Source: Nyssa sinensis
Taxonomy: Eukaryota > Streptophyta > Magnoliopsida > Cornales > Nyssaceae
Reading direction: 5' to 3'
NCBI GenBank assembly: GCA_008638375.1
Contig: CM018048.1
Coordinates: forward strand, 2,881,940 to 2,945,939
Length of the DNA stretch: 64,000 bases
Position numbers and translations under genes: made by a program. Under the pieces are notes generated by a model. That model saw only the letters and a list, made by a program, of their open reading frames with translations, did no database searches and was not told the DNA's origin. Shown here one piece after another: positions 23,282-34,840 of this stretch (positions within the stretch are counted from its first letter, which is position 1; each line of letters begins with the position of its first letter).

Positions 23282-26200
23282 ATTTTGCTAAACAAGTTGC
23301 AGTTGGGGCAGGGGCACTTTTCCTCGACCCCAACCTAAACTTAGTTAGGATTTTAATCCTTTGCCTCGACCCTGACCCGACCTCATTTGGAATCCCCCCA
23401 CACCTGTCATATTAAGGGTGCGGTATTTTTCCATCACTAGTGGTACCGAAATATGTAATGGTCATGGTACAACAATATCGGAAGTATCGGTCAAAGCATA
23501 ATGGGAATTGGATATTGCGGCCATGAATATTTTTTTTTTTGTCCTTATCAACCCCTAAAATCTAAATGACATGTGTGTTTTGACCTTAGCTTTTACATTA
23601 TAATGGGATTAAAGGTTTGGTATCATTTTATAATACCTACAAACATGTTTTCCCTATTGTATTGGACTTCGTATTGGTTTTAGGTCAAAATAAGAAAGTA
23701 CCATCAATTAGCATAAATATTTCATTAAAAATAACTATAAATCATTAAGAAAATAAAAAAACATAATCAAGTATTATTTATTACGTTGAAGGTCAACTAA
23801 TAAGGTGTTCATAACAATTGTTAATTAAATTTGAAATACAATAAAAAATAAAAATATGCATTAATTAATTCAATTGTTCTTATTTTCCTCTTTTTTGTTA
23901 TCATAATTTATAGTAAGTTGTAAACAATTCATTAATAAGTCAATAATTCAGGAAAAGGAGAAAATAATCCATAATAATTATTAACTAAAAATAAAAAAAT
24001 AGAAAATAAACATCAATAATTATAAATTTGTTATTAATTCAAATTTCTTATATAGACAAAAACAGAAAATAAATGCCAAAGCTAAGAAAAACAGTGAACA
24101 AATATTGATAATTATTATGAACTAAAAAATTTGAAATTATGAAAAACAAAAAGGAAACATCAATAATAATAATTTTTCCTCAAGTCAAATTTTTGAAATT
24201 AAGAAAAAAAGAAAAGAAAAATGAATTACAATAATTAGTTATTTAATCAATAATTTTGAAATTTATAAAACAACAAATAAATTAGAAATCATAAAACAGA
24301 GAAAAAAAAAATACCCGACAACAGGCTAAGAAGCATGGATGCACATATGGGACACGGACACGACACGACACAGACATGACATTTTTCAAAAAAGTAGTAC
24401 GTAGATATGCTGGGAACACATTGAATTTATATTTTTATATTCTTAATATGATCATATAATAAAAACTTAATATTATTTCAATTAAAATTAGCATAAAAAC
24501 ACACAATTCACTTACACTACTATTAATATAGCAAAATAATGAAGCCACTAAATAAAAAATCAAGAACTGCTATTAATATTCATGATTCAAGTTCCAATTT
24601 TTTTTTTTTATAAAAGCGATGAAATGTTACAATTCATGTATTACAATCAATTAACAATACAATTACAGTATTACAAAACAATGGAAGATTACACAACCTA
24701 ACAATAACAAAAGTCCTTCAACTATGAGCCCTAAACAGACATCCCAACCCAACCCAACCCATGACTGGGTGAAAATAACTACTCATATCCCCCCTAATAA
24801 GGGAGTGAGACTTGAACCCATAAGCTTCCCTTTGTGAAAAAGCATGGATGGCCACCTGGACTAGTCCCGGTTGGTTTCTAAAATAAATTTGTTAACTAGT
24901 ATATATGTGTGTGTGTGTGTGTGTGTATAAGAAAACAACATAGAAGAATGGGAAAAGAAGAGGCAAACAATTCAGAATAAAAATTTAAAAATTAAAAACA
25001 TGTCCATAACATGTCTAAAACATGTCCAAAATGTCTAAAATTCGTAAAATTCGACACTGTTTTTTTCATGTGTTCGACACTAATACATGAGGCAAAATTG
25101 AGTGTTAGTGCTTCATAGAAAATAGAACAGCTTCCAAAAAAAAAAGTAGAGCTAAGAGTGTGGGTCCTGTGTTAGATCTAGGAGTTTTGAACAAAAGGAA
25201 GTTGAAGCCAAGACAGTGGCAGTCTTCCCAAGGATTCAATCTTTCTGTTTTGATCTCCAAGTTTGTTGACCTAGGGCCGCAAAAGTTTCCCAAGCCTTAG
25301 AATCAGAGAATGAAGTGAGAAAGAGAACAAAAAAAATGAAGGAATTGAAGGTCTGTTTGTCGATCTTGTCTTGGCTGTTATGGTATCGTATCAGTGCATA
25401 TCAGCCAAAACATACCGACACTACGCTGATACGCATGTAATTTTTTGACTCGCCAATTGGGGGTCAAATGTCCGATGTATATGGGCCAATATGATACATA
25501 TCAGCCGTTATTTTAATCCAAGGTGTGCTGTGCAAAGGGGAAAAAAAAACATTTTTTTATCGTTATGAGCCTATGAATGTGAAACTTGGCATTCATGATA
25601 TAAGAACATGGTCAACCATATAACCCACATATAGACCATAAGTGCTTTATAATCAAAAACTTAAAATAAATATGTGCATATGCATAAAAAAAAAAATACT
25701 CTTTTCTTGCAGCATTTGGGATGTGATCTTGCTCCATTTCATGAACAAGAGAACGAGGTAGTGTTATAAAAGGTTAAGGTAGAAGTAAACTTCATATCAT
25801 TGCAAATTTTTCTTTCTTTTCCTCAACTTTTGGCAACCAAATGCAGCATTAAGGAAAAGAAAATTCATTCAAAATTATATTTAAATAGTTAAAGAGATAA
25901 AAGCAAAAGATTGGTGCCAAAAGAAAAAAAATAGATACAGACATTCTACCTGGAGCAAAATTTTTAACCGTTCTAATGGTGCAACAGCAGAACGTGACCT
26001 GCAACATGAAGTACACAGCATAAATTTAGTATAAACAAACTACTAGGAAAGAAATTCTCCCCAATCATGTAAATATTTATCAATGAAAGTGTGTATCTGA
26101 CATATAGGCCTTATTTTTTAAAAGAATGTATCTAACAGGTATGCGGTTGAAATAACATAAGTTGGATGAAGATATAGAGGTAGTTCTGTTTAATAAGTCT

Positions 26201-28129
26201 CACATCAAGATCCAAGATAACACTCTGGTGGGTGAGAGGTTATGTTTCCATTCAATTCCTGTGATTTTTTCTTAGACCGAAAGGAACACCACCAGATTGC
26301 ATGGTGTTTCAGAAACATAATATTTGGACAACATAGCAGTATCCTAATAATCTTAATGTAGCAGATTTAGTTCAACTGCTAGTCCTACCATAGGGGTAAA
26401 AACAAAAAAGGTAAATTACACTGACCTCTCTTGAGGTTTCTGACAATTACAAACATCTCTCTTGAGATTTTTGAAATTACATTATTCTCTCCTATTTTTA
26501 CTAACAAACTATACATATCTCCCCTCCTGTCCAACTTTTTTCCAAAATGATAAAAGTACTCATTTTTTTTATTTACATTTTTTCAATTTTGACTAAATTT
26601 TTTAAACTTTTTTTTAAAGAAATTTTTTTCATTTTATATAAAAAATAAATTTAAAGTAAATAAATTATATTTTAATTTTTTATTAAGAATGTTTTAATCC
26701 ATATTTATTTGAAAATAAAAAAATAAAAGTTAAAAAAAAGGTCAAAATTAAAAAAATACAAAAATTAAAAATAAAATAAAAAGAGCACTTTTGACATTTT
26801 AAAAAAAAATGGACTGGAGGGAAGGTAAGTGTAGTTTATCAGTAAAAATAGAAGAGCAAATAAATTATATTTAAATTTTTTATTAAGAATGTTTTAATCC
26901 ATATTTATTTGAAAATAAAATATAAAAGTTTAAAACAAGGTCAAAATTGAAAAAATGTAAAAAATAAAAATAAAATAAAAAGGACACTTTTGTCATTTAA
27001 AAAAACAATGGACTAGAGGAGAGGTATGTGTAGTTTATCAGTAAAAGTAGGAAAGCACAGTGTAATTTTATAAACCTTAAAAGAAGTCTTTGTAATTGTC
27101 AGAGACTCAGAAACTCAGGAGACATTAGTGTAATTTACCCGAATAAAAAGTAATTACAGAAAAAGATTCCTCAAGAATTGAGTGATATAAAATTCTGAGA
27201 CAAAATCACATGTTGCAATTTTGGGGGGCTCTCTCAGTTCTAAATCATTGAATAAATTTGCATTTCTTTTGAATTTTTGAAAGAAAAATGGAGTTCCCCT
27301 CAGTTGCAATTTTTATTTCGAATTTACAATAAAAAAGTTAACTAATATACTATTATTTTCATGCCCTGCAGTGTATGGACCGCCCAATATTGGAAAATAA
27401 AATAAGATAAAACATTTGGCTACAACAATGGTGTTTCAGCAAAGGTCAAGTGTTACCAATTCACCAATCATGACTGTTAAGGACAGTAAATAGCAACTTG
27501 ATAGTTTTACAACTTGCACATTAAAATCAAATGTTTGTCACAGCCCTTGCAAAGCAATTACCAAAAAAAAAAAAACAAAACAAAACGAAAGGATCAAACA
27601 ATCAATTGAAATTGATCTCACAAAAACAAATTATTGAACACTTCAATTAACAGATTCCAAAGGTCCATCACAGTAAAGTAAGCAACTTTTCACACTCAAT
27701 TCAAGCAGCTAATTGTATATTTATAAGTATATGCATACAAGAAGCAGGCAACAATACCGCGATCCATCATTCCAATAAGATCTAAATCAACAGACCAAAC
27801 AAAACTAAAATGACAAACAACTACTACTCCATAATGATATAAATAAAATGAATAATGATCAAAACAACAACTACTACTACTACATAATGATATAAATAAA
27901 ATGAATAATGATCAAAATCAATATCTACGGTGAAATTAAAATACGAAAAGAGAGTATGAACTGACACTCCACCGGCGACTCCCCCGGCGACGAGAGACTT
28001 GCTGATGCTGAGGAAGGCGTGACTAGGAGCCTTAACTCCTTCACTAGCAATCTTCGCTTCTTCAGCCAGATTGAAGATCGTCGACACCGCCGTCTCACTT
28101 GTCTTCCCTACGACATCTTCCGACGCCAT
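12511..28129 (-). CDS. ADNT1: Mitochondrial adenine nucleotide carrier (ADNT1-type)
   Basis: Eight exons on the minus strand: 28129-27966, 25998-25950, 20172-20009, 18982-18945, 17333-17221, 17089-16976, 13261-12917 and 12594-12511. All junctions have GT...AG ends and keep frame, giving 1071 coding bases (356 residues plus TGA). The protein begins MASEDVVGKTSETAVST and ends VEMRISD, close to Arabidopsis At4g01100 (352 residues). The three mitochondrial-carrier signatures Px[DE]xx[KR] are present: PLERLK at 62-67, PMDLVR at 165-170 and PLDVIR at 268-273, one per repeat, implying six membrane helices in the inner mitochondrial membrane. Arabidopsis ADNT1 exchanges cytosolic AMP for matrix ATP; the same is inferred here. 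No broken exon was seen. The 15.6 kb span is mostly transposon-filled intron. Confidence 0.95.
12595..12916 (-). other. ADNT1 intron 7
   Basis: Donor GTTAGT at 12916 downward, acceptor ...CTTTAG before 12594. AT-rich; a short TCTAATAATATCT motif is repeated near 12675 and 12720. Nothing else seen. Confidence 0.85.
13731..14378. repeat. 332-bp tandem duplication in ADNT1 intron 6
   Basis: TCATGTCTCAACTGGGAGTT begins at 13731 and again at 14063. The two copies stay alignable to AGTTGACCCCTCAAAATCAT. Copy 2 lacks a short piece (around AATCCTATATTGCTTTGG) present in copy 1. Confidence 0.88.
15229..15621 (+). repeat. 5' LTR of the intronic retrotransposon
   Basis: Begins TGATACATGC and ends ...ACGCACTA ahead of the primer site TTTGGTATCAGAG. 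Pairs with 16401-16814. The end base is uncertain by a few bases because the two copies differ there. Confidence 0.8.
16401..16814 (+). repeat. 3' LTR of the intronic retrotransposon
   Basis: Begins TGATACGTAC after the polypurine tract and ends ...GCGCATCA. It has a C-rich insertion (ACACCCCCCCCTCC region near 16728-16750) absent from the 5' copy. Confidence 0.8.
17334..18944 (-). other. ADNT1 intron 4
   Basis: 1.6 kb, donor GTATGA at 18944, acceptor TCTGTTGCAG before 17333. It holds a C-rich/A-rich low-complexity stretch near 17633-17660 and a C20-A11 tract at 18612-18642. Two loosely similar segments around 17690-17900 and 18110-18330 (shared words such as CATCCTATGAACATTAAA) suggest an old internal duplication. 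No coding sequence. Confidence 0.8.
18612..18642. repeat. Homopolymer C20-A11
   Basis: Twenty C followed by eleven A within ADNT1 intron 4, the same architecture as the tract in CIP1 intron 1. Confidence 0.9.
18983..20008 (-). other. ADNT1 intron 3
   Basis: 1.0 kb with strong donor GTATGT at 20008. Contains a T11-G15 homopolymer at 19150-19175. Nothing else recognisable. Confidence 0.85.
19150..19175. repeat. Homopolymer T11-G15
   Basis: Eleven T followed by fifteen G. Read on the other strand, the sense of the gene, this is C15-A11, like the tracts at 2175 and 18612. Confidence 0.9.
22987..23008. repeat. Homopolymer G22
   Basis: Twenty-two consecutive G followed by CAACTTCACACCCC, in ADNT1 intron 2. 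About 30 bases on there is a run of seven C. Confidence 0.9.
23248..23279. repeat. (TA)n microsatellite
   Basis: Uninterrupted alternating A and T of about 32 bases. Confidence 0.9.
24607..24885 (-). mobile_element. Candidate tRNA-derived SINE
   Basis: On the minus strand the stretch has a box-A-like TAGTCCAGGTGG (about 24853-24864) and, some 45 bases on, a box-B-like GGGTTCAAGTCTC (24819-24807): the internal RNA polymerase III promoter pair of plant tRNA-derived SINEs. The downstream part ends near a run of A on the minus strand (the T-run at 24598-24610). Target duplications were not found, so the ends are approximate. Confidence 0.45.
24906..24926. repeat. (GT)n microsatellite
   Basis: About ten GT units flanked by TATATAT. 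Confidence 0.85.
25999..27965 (-). other. ADNT1 intron 1
   Basis: 2.0 kb, donor GTCAGT at 27965 and acceptor GTTGCAG before 25998. Contains a 732-bp long-TIR element (26409-27140). A TACTACT-rich segment with a short direct repeat (ATAATGATATAAATAAAATG, at about 27832 and 27885) lies next to exon 1. Confidence 0.85.
26409..27140. mobile_element. Mutator-like MITE with long inverted repeats
   Basis: The two ends are inverted copies for over 150 bases: left AGGTAAATTACACTGACC...TTTCTGACAATTACAAA, right on the opposite strand GGGTAAATTACACTAATG...TCTGACAATTACAAAG. Flanks AAACAAAAA (26400-26408) and GAATAAAAA (27141-27149) agree at 7 of 9 positions, consistent with a decayed 9-bp duplication. 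The interior contains a ~215-bp tandem repeat (GAATGTTTTAATCCATATTT at about 26687 and 26887). The terminal GGTAAATTACAC is shared with the element in CIP1 intron 1. Confidence 0.75.
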
Positions 28130-28262
28130 TCAAAACCTAAGTCGCCGGAACCCTAATAGTACGAATACAAATTCGACGTCGTCGGGTTTTCCGGCGATCT
28201 CGAGAGAAGGTGGCTCTTTCGTGAGAAATGGGCGAGCAAATGAGAAAAAAATGTAGTGGCAG

Positions 28263-28268
28263 TTTATA
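28263..28268 (-). promoter_or_regulatory. ADNT1: Probable TATA box of ADNT1
   Basis: On the minus strand the sequence reads AATATAAACTGCC, about 135 bases upstream of the ATG at 28129. That would put transcription start near 28235 and a 5' UTR of about 105 bases. Inferred from motif and spacing only. Confidence 0.5.
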
Positions 28269-28427
28269 TTAGCTATCAGCCCATAACCGTATTCCTGTGT
28301 GTTAGTTTGGTTGCTTTCCAAAATGGAAATTTAGCAATCGTTTGATGATTATTGTACGGTCACGCTTTCTAGCGGATTAATTAGGGTCAAAATTACTTAT
28401 TTTATTATAATGCTTTGTATTTGAATT

Positions 28428-28429
<2 letters not shown>

Positions 28430-28459
<30 letters not shown>
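28430..28459. repeat. (AT)n microsatellite
   Basis: About 30 bases of alternating A and T, 170 bases beyond the ADNT1 TATA candidate. Confidence 0.9.
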
Positions 28460-28461
<2 letters not shown>

Positions 28462-28628
28462 GCTCTGGAATTCAACGCTAACTGAGAATGGCTTGTAACT
28501 AGCGTTGCACCTTTTGTGTGTTGGGTCAAAGTTGAGGGCCAATTTTGGATTAAATTTTTTATAGAGTAAGTAGAATCAAATTATTGGGGTTATCAATTAA
28601 TGAAGATAAGGTAAGAAGTATATGGGTC

Positions 28629-29838
28629 TAGGGATAGCAATTTAATCAGTTCGGTTAGAAATCGTCAATTATGCTTTTAATGAGACAAATTTAGAGAAAG
28701 GTTTTTTTTCCATCCGATAGGATTTAGAGTAGATTTGAGAAGAAGGCACTTTCCGTATGCTCCGATTATATAAAATAAAATAATAAAAAAGTTTTAAGTT
28801 TTATAAATATTTTTTAGTCATTCATTAAAAATTTATATAAATTTGATTCAAACTTCGTTTGGCCATGTTAGAAAGTCATATTCACAATCCGATGACGTGC
28901 ATTTAGTTAAGCTAAAAAAGTATTTAAGTGTTTGGCCCAGCTTTTGGATCCAAAACGATGGTTTGAGGACCACTCTTATTGGTCAACATCAATAACGACA
29001 TACAATTAAAATTTATAACTTATAACTTCATCGTTTCAAAGACGGAGGTGTTTGTTGAAAAATGAAGCTCATAAGTTAAGATAATTACAAATTATCCTGA
29101 ATAAATTTCAATGGAGCCACTACCGTCACGTGGTATCTCACTCCCCGCCAACTACCGTCATTACCATAAATTCATCTTGGATCTGAGCCATAACTTTCTA
29201 ACTAAAAAAATTAATTAGTTTATTATTTAATCAATATTATTTGATCTAAAATTAGTTGTTATATATATTATTAGTTTATTAATGTTATTTTTAAATTTTA
29301 ATTGAAAACATGTGATTATACATACAACATCATTTCTACATGAATGAAGGATAAATAGGACATTTCATAATTAATAATCACTTCTAAAGAAGTTTTACAA
29401 AACACCCAATTAATTACTTCTGTCATCACAATCTATTATGATAAATATATATATATATATATATCCAAACATTAAATTGATTTGTATTAATCAATTTTTC
29501 ACAAATCAATTAACTCATAATCAGTTCTATATGAAGTTCAGCAACATCAAACGATCACTGAATTGTCTATTTGAAAAAGAAAATAATTTCATTCTAATTT
29601 TCAATTAACATACACATTCTATATTTTAATACATGTAGCATTTTGTTTAAAATGTGTTAATTAAAATTAATTTAATAAAATAAGTAAATAAATAAAAGTT
29701 TAAAGATAAATGAAAACCTTGATGGGGACCTGCCCCACTTATCACAGAGTTTAAACGGGTTTGAGTAAAAACTTTTTTTCGTAAGATGGGGATAAGGAAG
29801 GAGTCCTCCACCCCAAACTCGTCTTGTTGCCATCTCTA
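28629..29838. mobile_element. Non-autonomous hAT-like element
   Basis: Left end TAGGGATAGCAA and right end TTGCCATCTCTA are imperfect inverted repeats of the hAT type (Ac ends in TAGGGATGAAA). The flanking sequences ATGGGTC (before) and ATGGGCCT (after) look like an 8-bp target duplication with one change and one lost base. No ORF inside. A related stretch with similar ends is at 52993-53479. Confidence 0.55.
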
Positions 29839-31204
29839 ATGGGCCTAGCCGAGTAGATTTTCATTCCCTCATTAGAAATATGAGCATTTATCTTCATTCA
29901 AATATGAACTGGGCGGTTATTTGTGTGGGGGCATAGGCTCCTTCTACTCTTATATTGTACAATCTTCTATTGCTTTGTAATGTTATATTTGTATTATTCA
30001 GTTGATTATAATACATGAATTATAACAACACCAAACACAGTCCTCACTATCCTCCCATCCAAAATTTTGGAAAAACAAATTCTTACTAAAATTATATTAT
30101 AATTTTAAAATTGTCTCCTCAAAAGTTTTAATATTTCTATAATAGTCCTATATATACACACTATATAACTTCTGGTCGGTCATTGAATACAACATTGCTT
30201 TCATAGATAAAAAAAAAAAAAAAGAAAAAGAAAAAGAAGGTAAGATTGTTTTATTATGAGTTTTAAGTCACAATTAAGTTTAAGTCATTAAAACAATATT
30301 TTTACTTGTAAAAATAAAATTACGTATATTTACTCACAATAATGTAGAAATAATAGAAAATTATTGTAGTAATTGATTTTTATATTTTCAATTTCTAAAC
30401 CCAATTTTAACTTGGATCAGGTTTACTCATAAATTGGTTATGAAATACATAAATATATGATGCAAATGACATAATTGTATTATAAAATTAAATTTTTTAA
30501 TGAGGGAGACATGCAAGTCCTTTGAACACTTGTTGGAGCAAAGTTTGAATATTTGACCCTAATCTCAAAACTGAGATATCATTATACTATAAAGTCATTA
30601 CAAGCTAAAATCATACATTGTCAACACCTTAGAAGTGTGGCTGCCAAATGTTTCAAACCTAAACAAAATCATGTGATATGATTTTTTAATTCAAGCCCAG
30701 TCACATGTTCACAAGTATTTCAAAGTTGACAGTTGTTAATTGTTATTACCAATCACTGTATTTAAATAAAAGTCAAAACTAGGTAGTGATTGCAATTCAT
30801 CCTTTTAAATAGTCGAAATATTAAGGGGGTGTTTGTCCGGCCCAAAATAAAATTTTGAAATCGAAATATGATTTTGGTAAAAAAGAATGTGGGTGTTTGA
30901 CATATTTTTTCAAAGCGTGCTAGTTTTGGTTGTGAGATCTATTTAATTTTGATTGTAAAATGGAATTTTGAAAAAGTTAGAAAAATATGTTTATCCAAAC
31001 TATTTTGCATTTTTTACGAGTCGTATTGAAAGAAAAAGAAATTAAGGAGTAAAATTCTTTTGAGGGATAAATTTTAAAAGACAATTTTGTTTTTCTCAAA
31101 AAGGAAGATGATAAGAGAAAAAATTTAGGGAGAACTGCTTTTTTCCTCGAAGAGGAATATGACCGGGAATTTTTTTAAATAAAATTGAAGAAATTATAGG
31201 GGAA

Positions 31205-31840
31205 TTTTTTAAAATAAAATTGAAGAAGTTTTACATGTAACTTTTTTCCCTCAAAGAGGAAGATAATAAGGTCATGTTTGGTAAAATGAAATGGGCATTC
31301 CTAGAATGTCCATTTTATTTTTTTCATTCTTTATTATTGTTTGGTATGATTAGGATAGATGAGTAATCTTTATTCTATTATATGTTATTTATATTTAATT
31401 TCCTATTTCATTTTATGAAATGACTATTTCATTCATACGTACCAAACATAGCCTAAGGGGATTAAAATTTTATGGTTAATGAATTATATTGAGTTAAAAT
31501 TAGAATTGGACCAAAATTGGGGCAATTTTTTTAAATAAAATTGAAGAAATTTTACATGTAACTTTTTTCCCTCAAAGAGGAAGATAATAAGGTCATGTTT
31601 GGTAAGAGGAAATGGGCATTCCTAGAATGTCCATTTTAATTTTTTCATTCTTTATTCTTATTTGGTATGATTAGGATAGAAGAGTAATCTTTATTCTATT
31701 ATATGTTATTTATATTCTATTTCCTATTTCATTCCATGAAATGACTATTCCATTCATACATACCAAACATAGCCTAAGGGGATTAAAATTTTATGGTTAA
31801 TGAATTATATTGAGTTAAAATTAGAATTGGACCAAAATTG
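31205..31840. repeat. 321-bp tandem duplication containing a MITE-like unit
   Basis: TTACATGTAACTTTTTTCCC occurs at 31231 and 31552. The following 300 bases match closely, including AAGGTCATGTTTGGTA and the inverted partner TACCAAACATAGCCTAA, which bracket a ~185-bp unit with MITE-like ends. A direct repeat of a segment that already contained the MITE explains the arrangement. Confidence 0.85.
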
Positions 31841-33361
31841 GGGGTGGGCTAAGTTTTAATGGAGATTTAAGTAGTAAAATGTCAAGTTGGAATTAAAATT
31901 TGGCTACAACTTGAGGTGGGCTAGCTTCATGTAGGGATTTAAGTGGTAAATGGTTGAGTTAAAATTAGAATTGGATCCAAAATTGAGGTGAGTTAGGGTC
32001 AAATAGGGATGGGCTAATTTGAAAAGGACCTAAAATTCACTTGTAAAAAAAAATTTCATACTATAGCCCAACCTAGCTTACTCATGCATCCGTTCTTCAT
32101 AAATATAAATGATGAAATAATAAGTAATTCACAGTATAAAATCACTTTTACATCATTTTTACTAAACACTAAGAAATTTAAACTAATTATGTTATAATCA
32201 ATTTTTTAAAATCCGAAACTCTCCCAAACCACCCTAAGCATTAGGAAGGGAGGGAGCGTTGGCTTATATGGACCCTCTTGAGCAATGCATCTAATAACCT
32301 TATTATTATTTGGCTTACCAAGTTCTATTAATTTCATTGAATTTTGTCTCTTAAAGCATTTGTAGGGCGAAATCAAACCAGATACCAACCAAAATTGAAT
32401 AGATTTGCTATACTTCACTCATTATAAGTATGCATGCCTCCAAGGTTGAATATCTATACTTTGAAGGTTTGAAAGTAGGGATCATATGACGCTTCTTGTT
32501 AATCAAAATTCACCATTGTTGAATATGAATTTAGCAACTAAAAGTTTATAAAATCAATGGGTCTTAAATCCTTGTTTTAAGATTGTTGTTGGTAAAAAAA
32601 ACTTGTCTCCTACGCGTCACTATCTCATTAGATGCCCAAAGTTGCAAGTATTTGACAATAGGCTAAGGCCTTATTTTGACATCGGGATATAAAGGTGGGA
32701 TTGAATAAGATATAATTGGATCCGATAGGATATAAAATTTTGTAAGATATTAAATATTCAATCTAGTGTTTGAAATTGACTCAGATAAAAGGCTAGATAT
32801 GTTTGTATATTTCAATCTGGTGTTTGGGTGCATACCATATATAAGATTCAGATATAACTATTTTTTAGTTTTTAGTTTCTTATGTACTATTTATCTCTAG
32901 GTTTTAAAAATTAATTTTTTGAAAATTATTTAATTTTTTATTTAAATTCTTAAATTAAAATTTTATGCACAAATCAATTGCAAAATCTAATAACCATAAT
33001 CATAATATTTTAAAATGTCATTGGGCAAACATCATTTATAATATAACAGTTTCTCACTTTTTGCGTGATTCAAAAAAATCATGATTCATATTACTAATAA
33101 TCATCCAAATCAATGATTACATTAAGGCATGTAAGTAGTGTCTGAATATTTATGACTTATAACAGTAGAAATATATATAACAATCCATTTATTGATATGA
33201 AAAATACATTAGAAAATCTGAAACATATCAAAAAAATAATTTTGAACAATGAAAAAAAAAGGAAATTTTAGTTTTTTTAACTCGACTCTTTGACGTCTCC
33301 GTCTCTCTATATTGTGGTGTTGTAATTTTTTTTATGATGTGGCGTTATATTTTTATCCCAA

Positions 33362-33770
33362 TAGGATGCGATAATTTGGTGTCGCTTTTAAATAAGACCC
33401 TCCATTATTAGTTGAAGTAATTCAATCTCCCAATTTATAGTTCTATTTAAATTGAGATTAATTATAAACGGTCGTTCTAAATTATTAACGGCAACAATTG
33501 ATGTATCGCATATGTAATTATTTATATTAAAATTATAAGGACTCATTTGAAACCCATATAAAATTATAGGGTATTACTTATTTTGAAACTCATATGTATA
33601 AAAGCATAATCAATTGAGATCATATAAGCAATTACCATTAATAATTTGGGACGGTCGTTTATAATTGATCTCAATTGAAATATAATTTATAAATTGAGGA
33701 ACTAAATTATTTCAATCGATAACGGAGGACTTTATTCAAAATTGAGACTAAACTATAAAGTGCTAAAGTG
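33362..33770. mobile_element. Foldback/MITE-like element with ~100-bp inverted arms
   Basis: The left arm (about 33373-33490; TAAGACCCTCCATTATTAG...AATTATAAACGGTCGTTC) pairs with the right arm (about 33640-33760; GGACGGTCGTTTATAATTGA...GGAGGACTTTATTC). Identity is high enough to see by eye, with a ~150-bp unpaired centre. No ORF. Target duplication not identified. Confidence 0.75.
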
Positions 33771-34840
33771 TAATTAATTTTTTAAAAATTATATATATAT
33801 ATATATATATGAATTTTAAGTTAGAAAAATTTGTTGAACATATGCAATGGAAGAAAATTGTGAACATTTTTTCGATTTGATAGTTATTTTATTTATTTAG
33901 GAAGAGAAATTTTGAAATGTGATTGGTGCACTTCTGTAATAATGCATGATATAATATTATTGAAAAGACGTACTTCTATGTAGTGCTTGTTTGGATGATT
34001 TGAGAAAAAGTACGGTTTGAGTTAAATAATCATTTGAATAAGTATTTATGAAAAAATGTTATTTGAGTTAAGTTATTAAGGATTTGAATGAATGTATTTG
34101 ATAAATGCTTAAAATATATTGTAGTGTTTGTATGAACTATTAATATATGTCAGTTGGTTACTTTTTGAAAAAGTTTAACAGAACTAACTTTTAAAAAAAT
34201 CTATTTTAAATTAAGTGTAATTTACTCGCTACACCAAACACTCAAAAAATCAAAAAAAATCCATTTGAACCTGAAAAAATCATTAAATGAAGTTAATAAA
34301 CCAAAACAAACATAAGTTGAAAAATATATAGTTAAGGAATATGGAGCCTCATTATCTTTTCTTTCATTTTAATACAAGTTGTAATGTGATTTTTACTGGT
34401 TGCCTAAAGGGGGTGATCTTTTTACAAATGAAAACAAATTTGTCGGAAGTGAATGTGATAGATCCCATGCCTATGTTTCCATTTGGTTTCTTCATATTCT
34501 AGGATTGAAGATTCTCCATGTTGCCATGTTTTCCATTTGGTTTCTTCAGATTCTTGGATTGAAGATTCTGAAATTTGCCACTTATCGATGCTCTGTCGGT
34601 CCTCGTATTGCACTACAAGCTGCATGACTAGTAGTTCCGATTCCAAGTTTCAACTTTGACAGTGATGTCGAATTTTTTAGTTGAATCAAATATTACTGTT
34701 TAAGTTTTGAAATTAAATATTTTATTAATAAATATATATATATATATATTTAATAAGAGTTATTATATTATATTTATAGAGTTAAAAAATATATAGTGAA
34801 AATAAAAAATTACTATAAAATCAATCCTCATTACCTGAGG

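Larger units (their letters stand above)
20173..25949 (-). other. ADNT1 intron 2, 5.8 kb
   Basis: The largest intron of the carrier gene. A pyrimidine-rich, GC-richer block at 20330-20640 and a region at 21620-22130 look like retroelement or captured sequence that I cannot classify. A G22 run sits at 22987-23008, AT repeats at 23248-23279, a very AT-rich tract at 23690-24310, a tRNA-derived SINE candidate at about 24607-24885 and a GT microsatellite at 24906-24926. No exon is needed here for frame continuity. Confidence 0.8.
28270..34800. other. Gene-poor transposon-rich intergenic DNA, first half
   Basis: No credible gene. It contains an AT microsatellite (28430-28459), a hAT-like element (28629-29838), a 321-bp tandem duplication with an embedded MITE-like unit (31205-31840), and a foldback element (33362-33770). 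Several further stretches begin with words such as GTGTTTG and end in CAAACAC, as MITEs of the hAT/PIF kind do, but could not be delimited. Confidence 0.7.

Noticed and set aside
28130..28321. 63-codon upstream ORF ending directly before the ADNT1 start codon
   Set aside because: It starts beyond the likely TATA box and transcription start, so it would not be in the mRNA.
34400..34627. 75-codon frame with an internal repeat (SIWFLQILGLKIL) as a gene
   Set aside because: It reflects a short ~63-bp DNA duplication (TTCCATTTGGTTTCTTCA at two places); no family, no promoter context, AT-rich intergenic surroundings.
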